From contig JAZLHU010000012.1 in assembly GCA_045616985.1 (NCBI GenBank), forward strand, positions 26,473-90,472: a DNA stretch of 64,000 nt. The letters run 5' to 3'. Source of the DNA: RUG13409 sp045616985 (GTDB lineage Bacteria; Bacillota; Clostridia; Peptostreptococcales; Anaerovoracaceae). Below are positions 17,394-24,236 of this stretch, one piece after another (within the stretch, counting starts at the first letter, position 1; the number at the start of each line of letters is the position of its first letter). Below the pieces are notes generated by a model. It made no database searches and had not been told where the DNA came from. It saw nothing but the letters and a program-made list of their open reading frames with translations. Position numbers and translations under genes: made by a program.

Positions 17394-17785
17394 CCTACCG
17401 TAACACCTATATCTGCGATATTAAAGACCGGAATAATATGTACGTCTATAAAATCTGTAACATATCCGACACTTGCCCTGCCTATAAGATTACCGATTCC
17501 GCCGCCGACAATCATACCGAGTGAAAGCCTTTCAAGAAGATCAAGCTTTTTTCTGTTAACAGCAGCATAAGCAATAATCGCAAGCATAACAGCACCGGTA
17601 ACAACTACCAAAAGCGTTTGCTTACCGGACAGGATATTCCATGCGGCGCCGTCATTACGAACATAGGTCAAATCCAGAACGCTTTTTATCAACGGAATGT
17701 TTTGACCCGGTTCCATAGACGAATCCACAAGGCACTTGCTCAATTGGTCAAGTGCAAGAACAATAACTAACGCAATAGCAAACAT
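17354..17785 (-). CDS. lspA: Signal peptidase II (lipoprotein signal peptidase)
   Basis: The 143-residue, four-helix membrane aspartyl protease cleaves prolipoprotein signal peptides after lipidation. The catalytic aspartates are Asp111 in VTDF and Asp125 in FNIAD. The usual NxxDR motif reads NLIGR here (Gly102 in place of the conserved Asp), and the NxGAAF motif reads NDGAAW. It is slightly short at the N terminus. The start overlaps the divIVA stop as TAATG. The protein should still be the only SPase II of the region; whether Gly102 affects activity is unknown. Confidence 0.9.
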   Translation of the reverse strand: MFAIALVIVLALDQLSKCLVDSSMEPGQNIPLIKSVLDLTYVRNDGAAWNILSGKQTLLVVVTGAVMLAIIAYAAVNRKKLDLLERLSLGMIVGGGIGNLIGRASVGYVTDFIDVHIIPVFNIADIGVTVGCFLLILTILKSK

Positions 17786-18405
17786 TATTCACCAATGCTT
17801 TCGCGTATGCTGACAATGGTTTTTGTCAAATCATCCTGAAGATTCTGAAAAGCCTTATCGTCAAAAAAATCCTTTTCATTTCCGGTATTTTCAACAGATT
17901 TTACAATGTCATCAAATTCTTCATTGGCTTCGTCCAGCCTTGCCTTTTCAATTGTATTGCTTGCCAAAACAAGTTCATCAAAATGGGAAAGCTCCGTTTG
18001 AAGCAATGTTCTGAACCTTGTTCTGATGGAAGAAATCCTCTCGGTAAGCATTTTTTCTTCAGCCTGAAGATTGATAAGATTATCCTTAGCCTGACGAACC
18101 ATTGCGGCAGCATCGATCTCGGCATTTCTGATGAGAATATCAGCACGCTTTTCCGCACTGTTTGAAATATCGTTCATAAGACTCTTTGCCACTTCAAGAG
18201 TTTTAACAACAGCACCTTCCTGAGCTTTATACGCGGTAATTCTATCCTCAAGCTGAAGTATCTTTTCTTTCAGTGCATCATTTTCCTTGTACAAAGCTTC
18301 GTAATCGAGTGTTATTTCATCAAGGAATTGATCGACCTCATCTTCCTTGTATCCTCTTACGCCTCTTGTGAATTCTTTTGTTTGAATATCATTGGATGTA
18401 ATCAT
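17785..18405 (-). CDS. divIVA: DivIVA-family cell division/polarity protein
   Basis: The 206-residue protein starts with the DivIVA lipid-binding segment (ITSNDIQTKEF, GYKEDEVDQFLDEI, residues 2-31) and continues as a long coiled coil to about residue 175. DivIVA binds curved membrane at poles and septa and recruits division or wall-synthesis factors. It follows yggT by 13 bases and overlaps lspA at the stop. In this gene order it belongs to the sepF-yggT-divIVA division cluster. No phosphosite is certain, though prkC in this window is a family-level candidate kinase. Confidence 0.93.
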   Translation of the reverse strand: MITSNDIQTKEFTRGVRGYKEDEVDQFLDEITLDYEALYKENDALKEKILQLEDRITAYKAQEGAVVKTLEVAKSLMNDISNSAEKRADILIRNAEIDAAAMVRQAKDNLINLQAEEKMLTERISSIRTRFRTLLQTELSHFDELVLASNTIEKARLDEANEEFDDIVKSVENTGNEKDFFDDKAFQNLQDDLTKTIVSIRESIGE

Positions 18406-18418
18406 TATGTCACCATTT

Positions 18419-18700
18419 TCAAAAAATAATATAAAGTAATCTGACTATAAGGTTATATGCAAGATTAGCCAAAATCATGGTAAGCCACGGTGAAAAATCA
18501 ACAGGAATCCTGAACGGCAGTTTTCCCAAAAGCCACCTGGCAGGTCCCATAATCGGCCACAGGTAATACCCCAGCTTAGAATAAACGTAATACAGCTTTT
18601 GATTGGATCTTGCAAACCACGATAAAATGCAGAACGCAAGCAATGCAAATTCTAAAATCCGCATACAAAAGTATAAAGTTATCGTGATAATTCTAATCAA
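18419..18700 (-). CDS. YggT-family membrane protein
   Basis: The roughly 93-residue protein has two hydrophobic segments joined by a loop with the family pattern PxxGPARWLLGKLP and ends in a second helix. YggT proteins are found between sepF and divIVA in Bacillota and are thought to act in division or osmotic protection; their mechanism is not settled. I place the start at TTG 18700, just after GGGGGTAGG; a TTG at 18727 would overlap sepF and put a polar leader before the first helix. Confidence 0.85.
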   Translation of the reverse strand: MIRIITITLYFCMRILEFALLAFCILSWFARSNQKLYYVYSKLGYYLWPIMGPARWLLGKLPFRIPVDFSPWLTMILANLAYNLIVRLLYIIF

Positions 18701-18717
18701 ATCCCTACCCCCGATTT

Positions 18718-19224
18718 TTATTTCCAAGGGCTTCTTACAGGCGAATCGGCAAGCTGTGATTTCTGTGTCGGATTATAAGTAATATCCACATTTGCAGGCG
18801 CAAAGAGGAAAATATTATTTGCGATTTTCTGAACATTTCCGTTAAGTGCATAGGTAGCACCGGAAAGGAAATCAAAGATTTTTCTCGCAATATCAGTATC
18901 AAGGCTTTCAAGGTTAATAACTACAGGCTTTTTTGCCTTAAGATTATCAACAAGCTTCGGACATTCATCAAGACCCTGCGGTTCAACAACAACCATCTTA
19001 AAATCCATGGTCTTACCGCTCATGGTTCTTGTTAAGTCAACCTTAACCGGTTCCGGTCTGGAAAAGCCCGGCTCTGTCTTAGGAGCAGAAGCAAAGCTCG
19101 GGGCAGGTCTTGAAAAGGATGGCTGCGGTTTTTTCACCTCTTCCAATTCTTCTTCATCTTCGTCTTCGTCATCGTCAACGTCCTCAATTCCGACAATTTC
19201 CTTAAACTTGTCAAATACGCCCAT
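18718..19224 (-). CDS. sepF: Cell division protein SepF
   Basis: SepF bundles FtsZ filaments and ties them to the membrane by an N-terminal amphipathic helix (GVFDKFKEIVGI, residues 2-13). An acidic stretch (DVDDDEDEDEEE, about 16-27) and a proline-rich linker follow, then the SepF fold at about 80-155 with VVVEPQGLDE and VVINLESLD. It lies 2 bases from yggS and overlaps yggT. Length (168) is typical. No ftsA is visible; SepF can stand in for FtsA. Confidence 0.93.
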   Translation of the reverse strand: MGVFDKFKEIVGIEDVDDDEDEDEEELEEVKKPQPSFSRPAPSFASAPKTEPGFSRPEPVKVDLTRTMSGKTMDFKMVVVEPQGLDECPKLVDNLKAKKPVVINLESLDTDIARKIFDFLSGATYALNGNVQKIANNIFLFAPANVDITYNPTQKSQLADSPVRSPWK

Positions 19225-19226
19225 TT

Positions 19227-19904
19227 TTAATAGTTCCTTTCTCCAAATATCTTAGTTCCGATGCGAACCATATTCGCACCCTCTTCAATAGCTATTTCAA
19301 AATCTCCGCTCATTCCCATGGACAAAATATCTGCCCCCGGGATTTGATCATAAAGATCTTTGACCGTTTTAAAATGCTTTCTTAAAGCTTCAATATCATC
19401 CGTATCGGGGGCGATCTGCATTAAACCTCTGAGCCGTAAACCGGAAAGCTTTTTTATCTCATCAATCAGGTGAAATAACTCCTCAGGTGCAATACCACTC
19501 TTCTGAGCTTCGCCTGCGGCATTAACCTGAATAAGAATATCCATGTTTTTGCCTATGGCCTTGCAGCGCTTATCTATCTCAATCGCAAGGTGGAGACTGT
19601 CAACAGACTGGATCATATCCACCTTATCCACTATGCCTTTGACCTTATTCGTCTGAAGGTGACCTATAAAGTGCCAGCGTACACCTTCTGCAACCTCATC
19701 ATACTTGGAAAGAACTTCCTGTACCTTATTCTCACCGATGTCTCTTATCCCGCAGGAAATCACCTCATTGATTTCCTTTGGGCCATGCATTTTTGTAACA
19801 GCAACAAGAGTAATATCATCAGGATTTTTCCCGGCTCTTTTTGCCGCTTCATCAATTTTCGCCCTTATGCTGTCAATCGTCTGCATTTCTTTTAATTTCA
19901 TCAT
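19227..19904 (-). CDS. PLP homeostasis protein (YggS/PLPBP, COG0325)
   Basis: The 225-residue single-domain PLP-binding barrel has the PLP-anchoring Lys38 in VAVTKMH, the HFIGHLQTNK motif near residue 87, and the phosphate-binding SMGMSGDFEIAI and GANMVRIGT segments at the end. These proteins buffer free pyridoxal phosphate and affect amino acid balance without known catalysis. It stands before sepF as in many Bacillota. The first 32 bases overlap the end of the adaptor-like gene; internal ATG at 19886 is an alternative start. Confidence 0.92.
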   Translation of the reverse strand: MMKLKEMQTIDSIRAKIDEAAKRAGKNPDDITLVAVTKMHGPKEINEVISCGIRDIGENKVQEVLSKYDEVAEGVRWHFIGHLQTNKVKGIVDKVDMIQSVDSLHLAIEIDKRCKAIGKNMDILIQVNAAGEAQKSGIAPEELFHLIDEIKKLSGLRLRGLMQIAPDTDDIEALRKHFKTVKDLYDQIPGADILSMGMSGDFEIAIEEGANMVRIGTKIFGERNY

Positions 19905-20772
19905 ACAGCTTTATGCTTTGTCCTTCGGAAACAAGAACGTTATCTTTGTCGCTGCCGATAATTTCAACTTCCTTAAAGGTATATTCATCGTCAATACCAA
20001 GAACAAATACTCCGGTCTTACCATCCTCATTGGTTTTGATTGCGGTTTGCGGAACAATAAGTCCTGCAGTCTCGCTGGTAATTACCGTAACATCCATTGC
20101 TCTTAATTTAGCAAAGTTCTCGTAAAATCTCTTTGTTGATGCAACTATAGCTCTCTTCTCACCGTCACCCAAAAATCTGGAAACAGTGGCAGGGATACTC
20201 GTACCGTCATCAAGGATCACGCTGACGGATGAATTAAGCGTGTAATTACTCATTTCCTCTTCAGGAACAAATATAAGGAAATACCATGTACTGCTCTTTA
20301 TAAGCTTAAACACAGGCTCCTCGATTGTCGTTTCATTCCTGACCGTGTTTTCGGGAACAACGTCGAATTCCCAATATTGTTCAAGGTCCAAAGAGCTGAG
20401 ATTCGAGGGATTAAAGAAATCCTCGTAAGAATCTATATAATAGCTTATAAAACCCGTGCTCTCGCAGTTTAAACTGTATTTGTTATTTCCGGAATATATG
20501 TCCGCAACGGTAAAGCCTTTCCGGGTCTTTTCAGTTTCCTTTGAATAATAACTGATCGATCCGGTATGATCTGCTTTAACAACAGCTTCATCTCTTACAA
20601 CAATGCAATGTGCATCATCCTTTTTTTGAACCGATGCATACTGAACTATATATGTCGGGGTCAGTGAGCCCGAAATTTCCGGCATTAAATACAGATAAAC
20701 ATAAAGAGCCGCTACGACAAGAATAAATATTATTAATACTACTGTCGGCCAGCGCCTCTTCTTAGTTTCCAT
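19873..20772 (-). CDS. HlyD-family adaptor-like membrane protein of the division cluster
   Basis: The 299-residue protein has one N-terminal membrane helix (about residues 10-30), followed by a barrel-sandwich-like region (ADHTGSISYY, ESTGFISYYID) and a beta-barrel end with VPQTAIKTNEDGKTGVFV, the latter as in efflux adaptors. Genes of this type sit before yggS-sepF in many Clostridia without an exporter partner, so a role in division or envelope assembly is possible but unproven. It begins 40 bases after trmD and may belong to the same transcript. No transporter gene is adjacent. Confidence 0.78.
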   Translation of the reverse strand: METKKRRWPTVVLIIFILVVAALYVYLYLMPEISGSLTPTYIVQYASVQKKDDAHCIVVRDEAVVKADHTGSISYYSKETEKTRKGFTVADIYSGNNKYSLNCESTGFISYYIDSYEDFFNPSNLSSLDLEQYWEFDVVPENTVRNETTIEEPVFKLIKSSTWYFLIFVPEEEMSNYTLNSSVSVILDDGTSIPATVSRFLGDGEKRAIVASTKRFYENFAKLRAMDVTVITSETAGLIVPQTAIKTNEDGKTGVFVLGIDDEYTFKEVEIIGSDKDNVLVSEGQSIKLYDEIKRNADD

Positions 20773-20812
20773 ACTATATTATTTTAACAAAAATGCACAA
20801 TATATGCAATAA

Positions 20813-21553
20813 CTACTCGTCAGAAAGTACTAAATATAGTATCTTTTTTTCATCCTTCGAAAGTTCCTTTTCCAGCTTTAAATAGGCTTTAAAAAGATCA
20901 GGCCGCTTTTTCTTTGTAAGTCTTAAGGAATTTTCGAATTGCCAGAGATGGATCTTTTTGTGATCCCCGTTAAAAAGAACCTCGGGAACGTTCAATCCCT
21001 CGTATTCTCTGGGCTTTGTATATTGATCGTATTCCAAAAGACCGCTGTAAACAGATTCCTCCAAAGCAGCCTCCATTGAAGAAAGCACGCCCGGGATAAG
21101 TCTGGAGACTGTATCAATAAGCACCATGCAGGGAAGCTCTCCGCCGGTTAGGATATAATCTCCGATTGAGATCTCTTCCATATCAAAGGCATCAATTATA
21201 CGCTGATCAACTCCCTCATAATGACCGCAAAGTACAACGATTTCGTCTTCCTTTGCAAGCTCAACGGCAAGGTCTTTATCCAGCATTCTGCCTCTTGGGC
21301 TCATATAAAGGATCCTTTTTCCTTCAGCACCTACCGCTTTTAAAGCATCAAATGCAGGCTGAGGCATCATAACCATGCCCTCTCCGCCTCCGAACGGGGT
21401 ATCATCGGTACGATTATGCCTGTCCCTTGTATAATCTCTGACATTAAACACATCAAAGCTGACAAGCCCTTTTTCTTTAGCCCTGCCTAAAATACTTGCA
21501 TTTAATACCGGCTCAAACATTTCCGGAAACTGGGTAAGTATGCTTATCTTCAT
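20813..21553 (-). CDS. trmD: tRNA (guanine-37-N1) methyltransferase
   Basis: TrmD methylates G37 of tRNAs reading CNN-type codons and prevents frameshifting. The 246-residue SPOUT enzyme shows ILTQFPEMF at the start, RTDDTPFGGGEGMVM (about 48-62), the knot with CGHYEGVDQR (about 110-119) and the SIGDYILTGGELP loop. The start overlaps the rimM stop (ATGA), the usual rpsP-rimM-trmD arrangement. The conserved C-terminal substrate domain is complete. Confidence 0.97.
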   Translation of the reverse strand: MKISILTQFPEMFEPVLNASILGRAKEKGLVSFDVFNVRDYTRDRHNRTDDTPFGGGEGMVMMPQPAFDALKAVGAEGKRILYMSPRGRMLDKDLAVELAKEDEIVVLCGHYEGVDQRIIDAFDMEEISIGDYILTGGELPCMVLIDTVSRLIPGVLSSMEAALEESVYSGLLEYDQYTKPREYEGLNVPEVLFNGDHKKIHLWQFENSLRLTKKKRPDLFKAYLKLEKELSKDEKKILYLVLSDE

Positions 21554-22050
21554 AAATCCGCAAGTCCGTCAATAAGTCGGACAGTCATTTTATTTTCATC
21601 AATGTTTACATCAAGTATGAATTCCTTTACGGCAGGAATAACAAACTTTTTATCCTTGCTGCAAGTTACTTCATACAAATCCTGTGTCGGCTTATTCAGA
21701 ATATCGGTAAGCTCTCCTATAAGCTCTCCTTCTTCGGCATAAACCTTCATGCCGATAAGGTCGTCTGCATAGTAGACATCATCTTCCAAATCAAACCTTT
21801 CCTTATCGACCAAAAGGAATTTGTTTCTGTAGGCTTCGGACGTATTTCTGTCGTCAATTCCGGAGAGCTTTAAAACAACCATATTTTTATCCGCTCTGAA
21901 TTTTTCAACAGCTCTTGCTGTTTCTTCGCCTTCAACTGTAAACTCCTTAACAGCAGAAAAACGCGCTGTCTCATCTGTATAGGGATAAACGCGCATTTCT
22001 CCTTTTATACCTACCGGAGCCGTGATTTTTCCGATCTTAAAGTACTCCAT
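21550..22050 (-). CDS. rimM: 16S rRNA processing protein RimM
   Basis: RimM helps mature the 30S head and binds S19. The 166-residue protein has the N-terminal barrel (GKITAPVGIKGEMRVYPYTD) and the C-terminal PRC-barrel (about 90-166, YYADDLIGMKVY). It follows khpA by 9 bases and overlaps trmD. Length and motifs are standard. Confidence 0.95.
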   Translation of the reverse strand: MEYFKIGKITAPVGIKGEMRVYPYTDETARFSAVKEFTVEGEETARAVEKFRADKNMVVLKLSGIDDRNTSEAYRNKFLLVDKERFDLEDDVYYADDLIGMKVYAEEGELIGELTDILNKPTQDLYEVTCSKDKKFVIPAVKEFILDVNIDENKMTVRLIDGLADL

Positions 22051-22059
22051 ATCGATCCA

Positions 22060-22293
22060 TTAAGAAACAATCTCAACGACTACCTTTTTATTTTGCTTGA
22101 CGGATGCTGCCTTAACAACAGTGCGCAGAGCCTTAGCAATTCTGCCTTGTCTTCCGATGACCTTACCCATATCGTCAGGTGCGACACGAAGTTCAATTAC
22201 CACAGAGTCGCCTTTAACTTCTTTTTCGGTAACAACTACCGATTCAGGGTGGTCAACCAGAGACCCGGCAATGGTTTGTATTAATTGTACCAC
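22060..22293 (-). CDS. khpA: KhpA, small KH-domain RNA-binding protein
   Basis: The single KH domain carries the RNA-binding GKVIGRQG loop (GxxG) followed by the alpha-helix AKALRTVVKAA. KhpA pairs with KhpB (Jag) and affects cell size and RNA stability. I place the start at GTG 22293, five bases after GGAGG, which gives 77 residues, the family length; a TTG at 22305 overlaps that ribosome site. It lies between rpsP and rimM as in most Bacillota. Confidence 0.92.
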   Translation of the reverse strand: MVQLIQTIAGSLVDHPESVVVTEKEVKGDSVVIELRVAPDDMGKVIGRQGRIAKALRTVVKAASVKQNKKVVVEIVS

Positions 22294-22308
22294 TACTGCC
22301 TCCAATAA

Positions 22309-22548
22309 TTACTTTTCGATAACTCCGGCCTTCTTAAGAAGAGACTTTGCTGTTTCTGTCGGCTGAGCGCCTGCAGCAAGCCACTTCTTTGCAGCTTCTG
22401 AATTAAGCTTGATTTCGGATGTAAGCGGATCGTATGTTCCAAGCTCTTCAATGCTCTTTCCGTCTCTGGAAACTCTTTCATCTGCAACAACCACTCTGTA
22501 GAAAGGCGCTTTTGTCTTTCCGATTCTTCTAAGTCTGATCTTAACCAT
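22309..22548 (-). CDS. rpsP: 30S ribosomal protein S16
   Basis: The 79-residue protein matches S16 from VKIRLRRIGKTKAPFYRVVVAD through DGKSIEELGTYDP. It stabilises the 30S body. A strong GGAGGA site precedes the ATG, and it lies 42 bases after ffh, the normal order. Confidence 0.97.
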   Translation of the reverse strand: MVKIRLRRIGKTKAPFYRVVVADERVSRDGKSIEELGTYDPLTSEIKLNSEAAKKWLAAGAQPTETAKSLLKKAGVIEK

Positions 22549-22590
22549 TTTTTCCTCCTATAGTTAAAAAACTTTTAATAAACTGCTTAT

Positions 22591-23922
22591 TTAAAACCCA
22601 AAGCGACGTGCAAGACGTTTATTTCCCTTTGAGTTATTAAACTGCTTCATCATTTTTTTTGTGTCTTCGTATTTTTTGATTACGCTGTTAACGGCTGTAA
22701 CAGTGACCCCGGCGCCGGCGGCAATCCTCTTTCTTCTTGAAGCGTTGAGAAGCGACGGATTTTGCCTTTCCTGCTTTGTCATGGAGCGGATAATAGCTTC
22801 GGTCCTGATAAATTCAAGCTCACCCTTAGAAAGCTGCTCTTCAGAAACCTTTGCCGCACCCGGCATCATATCCATTATTTTTCCGAGACCGCCCATCTGC
22901 CTTACCTGACCGATCTGATCAAGGAAGTCTTCCAGTGTAAATTGGTTTTTCTGAAGCCTTTTTTCAAGGTCTTCAGCCTTCCTGGCATCTGCGGTTTCAA
23001 CGGCCTTTTCAATAAAGGACATTACGTCGCCCATACCAAGGATTCTTCCTGCCATTCTGTCAGGATGAAATACCTCCAGAGCATCAAGCTTTTCGCCAAT
23101 ACCGGCAAACTTTATGGGTCTTCCGGTGACGGACTTAACGGATATTGCCGCACCGCCTCTGGTATCACCGTCAAGCTTGGTCATTACGATCCCGTCAACA
23201 CCGATGGCTTTGTGAAAATCATCTGCAACAGTAACAGCATCCTGTCCTGTCATGGCATCGACTGCCAACAGTATCTCGTGAGGCTTTACCTCCTTCTTGA
23301 TACGTTTAAGCTCTTCCATAAGCTCTTCATCAATATGAAGACGTCCTGCAGTATCTACGATCAGAACATTTAATCCCTTTTTTTCCGCTTCGGTCTTTGC
23401 AGCAAGAGCAATTGCGGCAGCATCCTTATTATTGCGATCCGAGTAAACCGGAACATTTACCTGTTTCCCTACAACCTCAAGCTGATCTATTGCTGCCGGT
23501 CTGTAGATATCGCAGGCAGCAAGCATCGGCTTTTTGCCTTCTTTGAGAAGATAAGCGGCAAGCTTTGCTGCGGTTGTTGTCTTACCTGTACCCTGAAGAC
23601 CTACAAGCATGATCGTTGTAAATCCCGAAGGGCTGTACGTAAGCTTTGTGCTTGTTCCTCCGAGAAGCCGGGTAAGCTCGTCATTAACTATTTTAATTAC
23701 CTGCTGACCCGGAGTTAAGCTGCTTAATACTTCTTCACCGAGAGCCTTTTTCTTGATTTCAGCAACAAAATCCTTTACGACCTTATAGTTTACATCGGCT
23801 TCCAAAAGAGCCAGACGAACCTCTCTCATAGCCTTTTCAATGTCTTCTGCATTCAAAACGCCATGACCGGTAAGATCTTTAAATACACTATTTAATTTTT
23901 CACTTAAAGATTCAAATGCCAA
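22591..23922 (-). CDS. ffh: Signal recognition particle GTPase Ffh
   Basis: Ffh binds signal sequences and SRP RNA and delivers ribosomes to FtsY. The 443-residue protein has the N domain (FESLSEKLNSVF), the G domain with GLQGTGKTT, DTAGR and TKLDGD motifs, and a methionine-containing M domain with the RNA-binding SMTKQE and RKRIAAGAG segments. The start is TTG 23922, giving the canonical N terminus; longer upstream frames are spurious because they run through ylxM. It overlaps ylxM by 11 bases. No SRP RNA gene is seen nearby. Confidence 0.96.
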   Translation of the reverse strand: MAFESLSEKLNSVFKDLTGHGVLNAEDIEKAMREVRLALLEADVNYKVVKDFVAEIKKKALGEEVLSSLTPGQQVIKIVNDELTRLLGGTSTKLTYSPSGFTTIMLVGLQGTGKTTTAAKLAAYLLKEGKKPMLAACDIYRPAAIDQLEVVGKQVNVPVYSDRNNKDAAAIALAAKTEAEKKGLNVLIVDTAGRLHIDEELMEELKRIKKEVKPHEILLAVDAMTGQDAVTVADDFHKAIGVDGIVMTKLDGDTRGGAAISVKSVTGRPIKFAGIGEKLDALEVFHPDRMAGRILGMGDVMSFIEKAVETADARKAEDLEKRLQKNQFTLEDFLDQIGQVRQMGGLGKIMDMMPGAAKVSEEQLSKGELEFIRTEAIIRSMTKQERQNPSLLNASRRKRIAAGAGVTVTAVNSVIKKYEDTKKMMKQFNNSKGNKRLARRFGF

Positions 23923-24157
23923 TTTCTTTCTTCCACCTTGCAGCCAGAGCAAGCTTCTCCTCGTACATTCTAAGCTGTGCTTCAGCCTTTTTAAGCCCCG
24001 CAGACACAGCCTGCTTTGTAACCTTCTGATCCTCTGCAATCTCTGTTAAAGAGCAGTTTTCATCATAATACAGCCTTACAAAAGCCTGCTGCCTTTCTGT
24101 AAGAAGCGGCCCGTAAAAGTCAAATAATATGCTGATTTCAACAGATGTCTCTAACAT
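23912..24157 (-). CDS. ylxM: YlxM-family SRP-associated HTH protein
   Basis: The 81-residue protein has a sigma-70 region-4-like helix-turn-helix: LLTERQQAFVRLYYDENCSLTEIAED followed by VTKQAVSAGLKKAE. YlxM regulates the SRP pathway by binding SRP RNA or Ffh in streptococci. It is shorter than the common 105-120 residues, missing part of the C-terminal tail. The ATG lies only 9 bases downstream of a consensus -10, so its message is predicted to be nearly leaderless; there is no Shine-Dalgarno site. It is the first gene of the ffh operon. Confidence 0.9.
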   Translation of the reverse strand: MLETSVEISILFDFYGPLLTERQQAFVRLYYDENCSLTEIAEDQKVTKQAVSAGLKKAEAQLRMYEEKLALAARWKKEIGI

Positions 24158-24166
24158 AGCTTACTT

Positions 24167-24194
24167 ATTATATCAAAAAAACAGCGGCTGTCAA
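24167..24194 (-). promoter_or_regulatory. Consensus promoter of ylxM-ffh operon, sharing bases with upstream terminator
   Basis: On the minus strand TTGACA (24189-24194) and TATAAT (24167-24172), both perfect matches, are separated by 16 bases. The -35 is inside the descending arm of the terminator stem and the spacer contains its T-run. Predicted start near 24160, three bases before the ylxM ATG. Confidence 0.85.
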
Positions 24195-24216
24195 GCATTT
24201 TGTTTGACAGCCGCTG
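24175..24216 (-). terminator. Rho-independent terminator after the giant SLH gene
   Basis: A perfect 13-bp GC-rich stem (arms 24204-24216 and 24182-24194) with a 9-base loop is followed by seven T on the minus strand (24175-24181). It lies 20 bases past the stop of the giant SLH gene. Confidence 0.95.
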
Positions 24217-24236
24217 CAGTTACGAGGAACTCAGCT

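Noticed and set aside
23923..24039. N-terminal extension of ffh to 24039
   Set aside because: It lies in the ylxM coding region in another frame; Ffh proteins begin at the TTG 23922 position.
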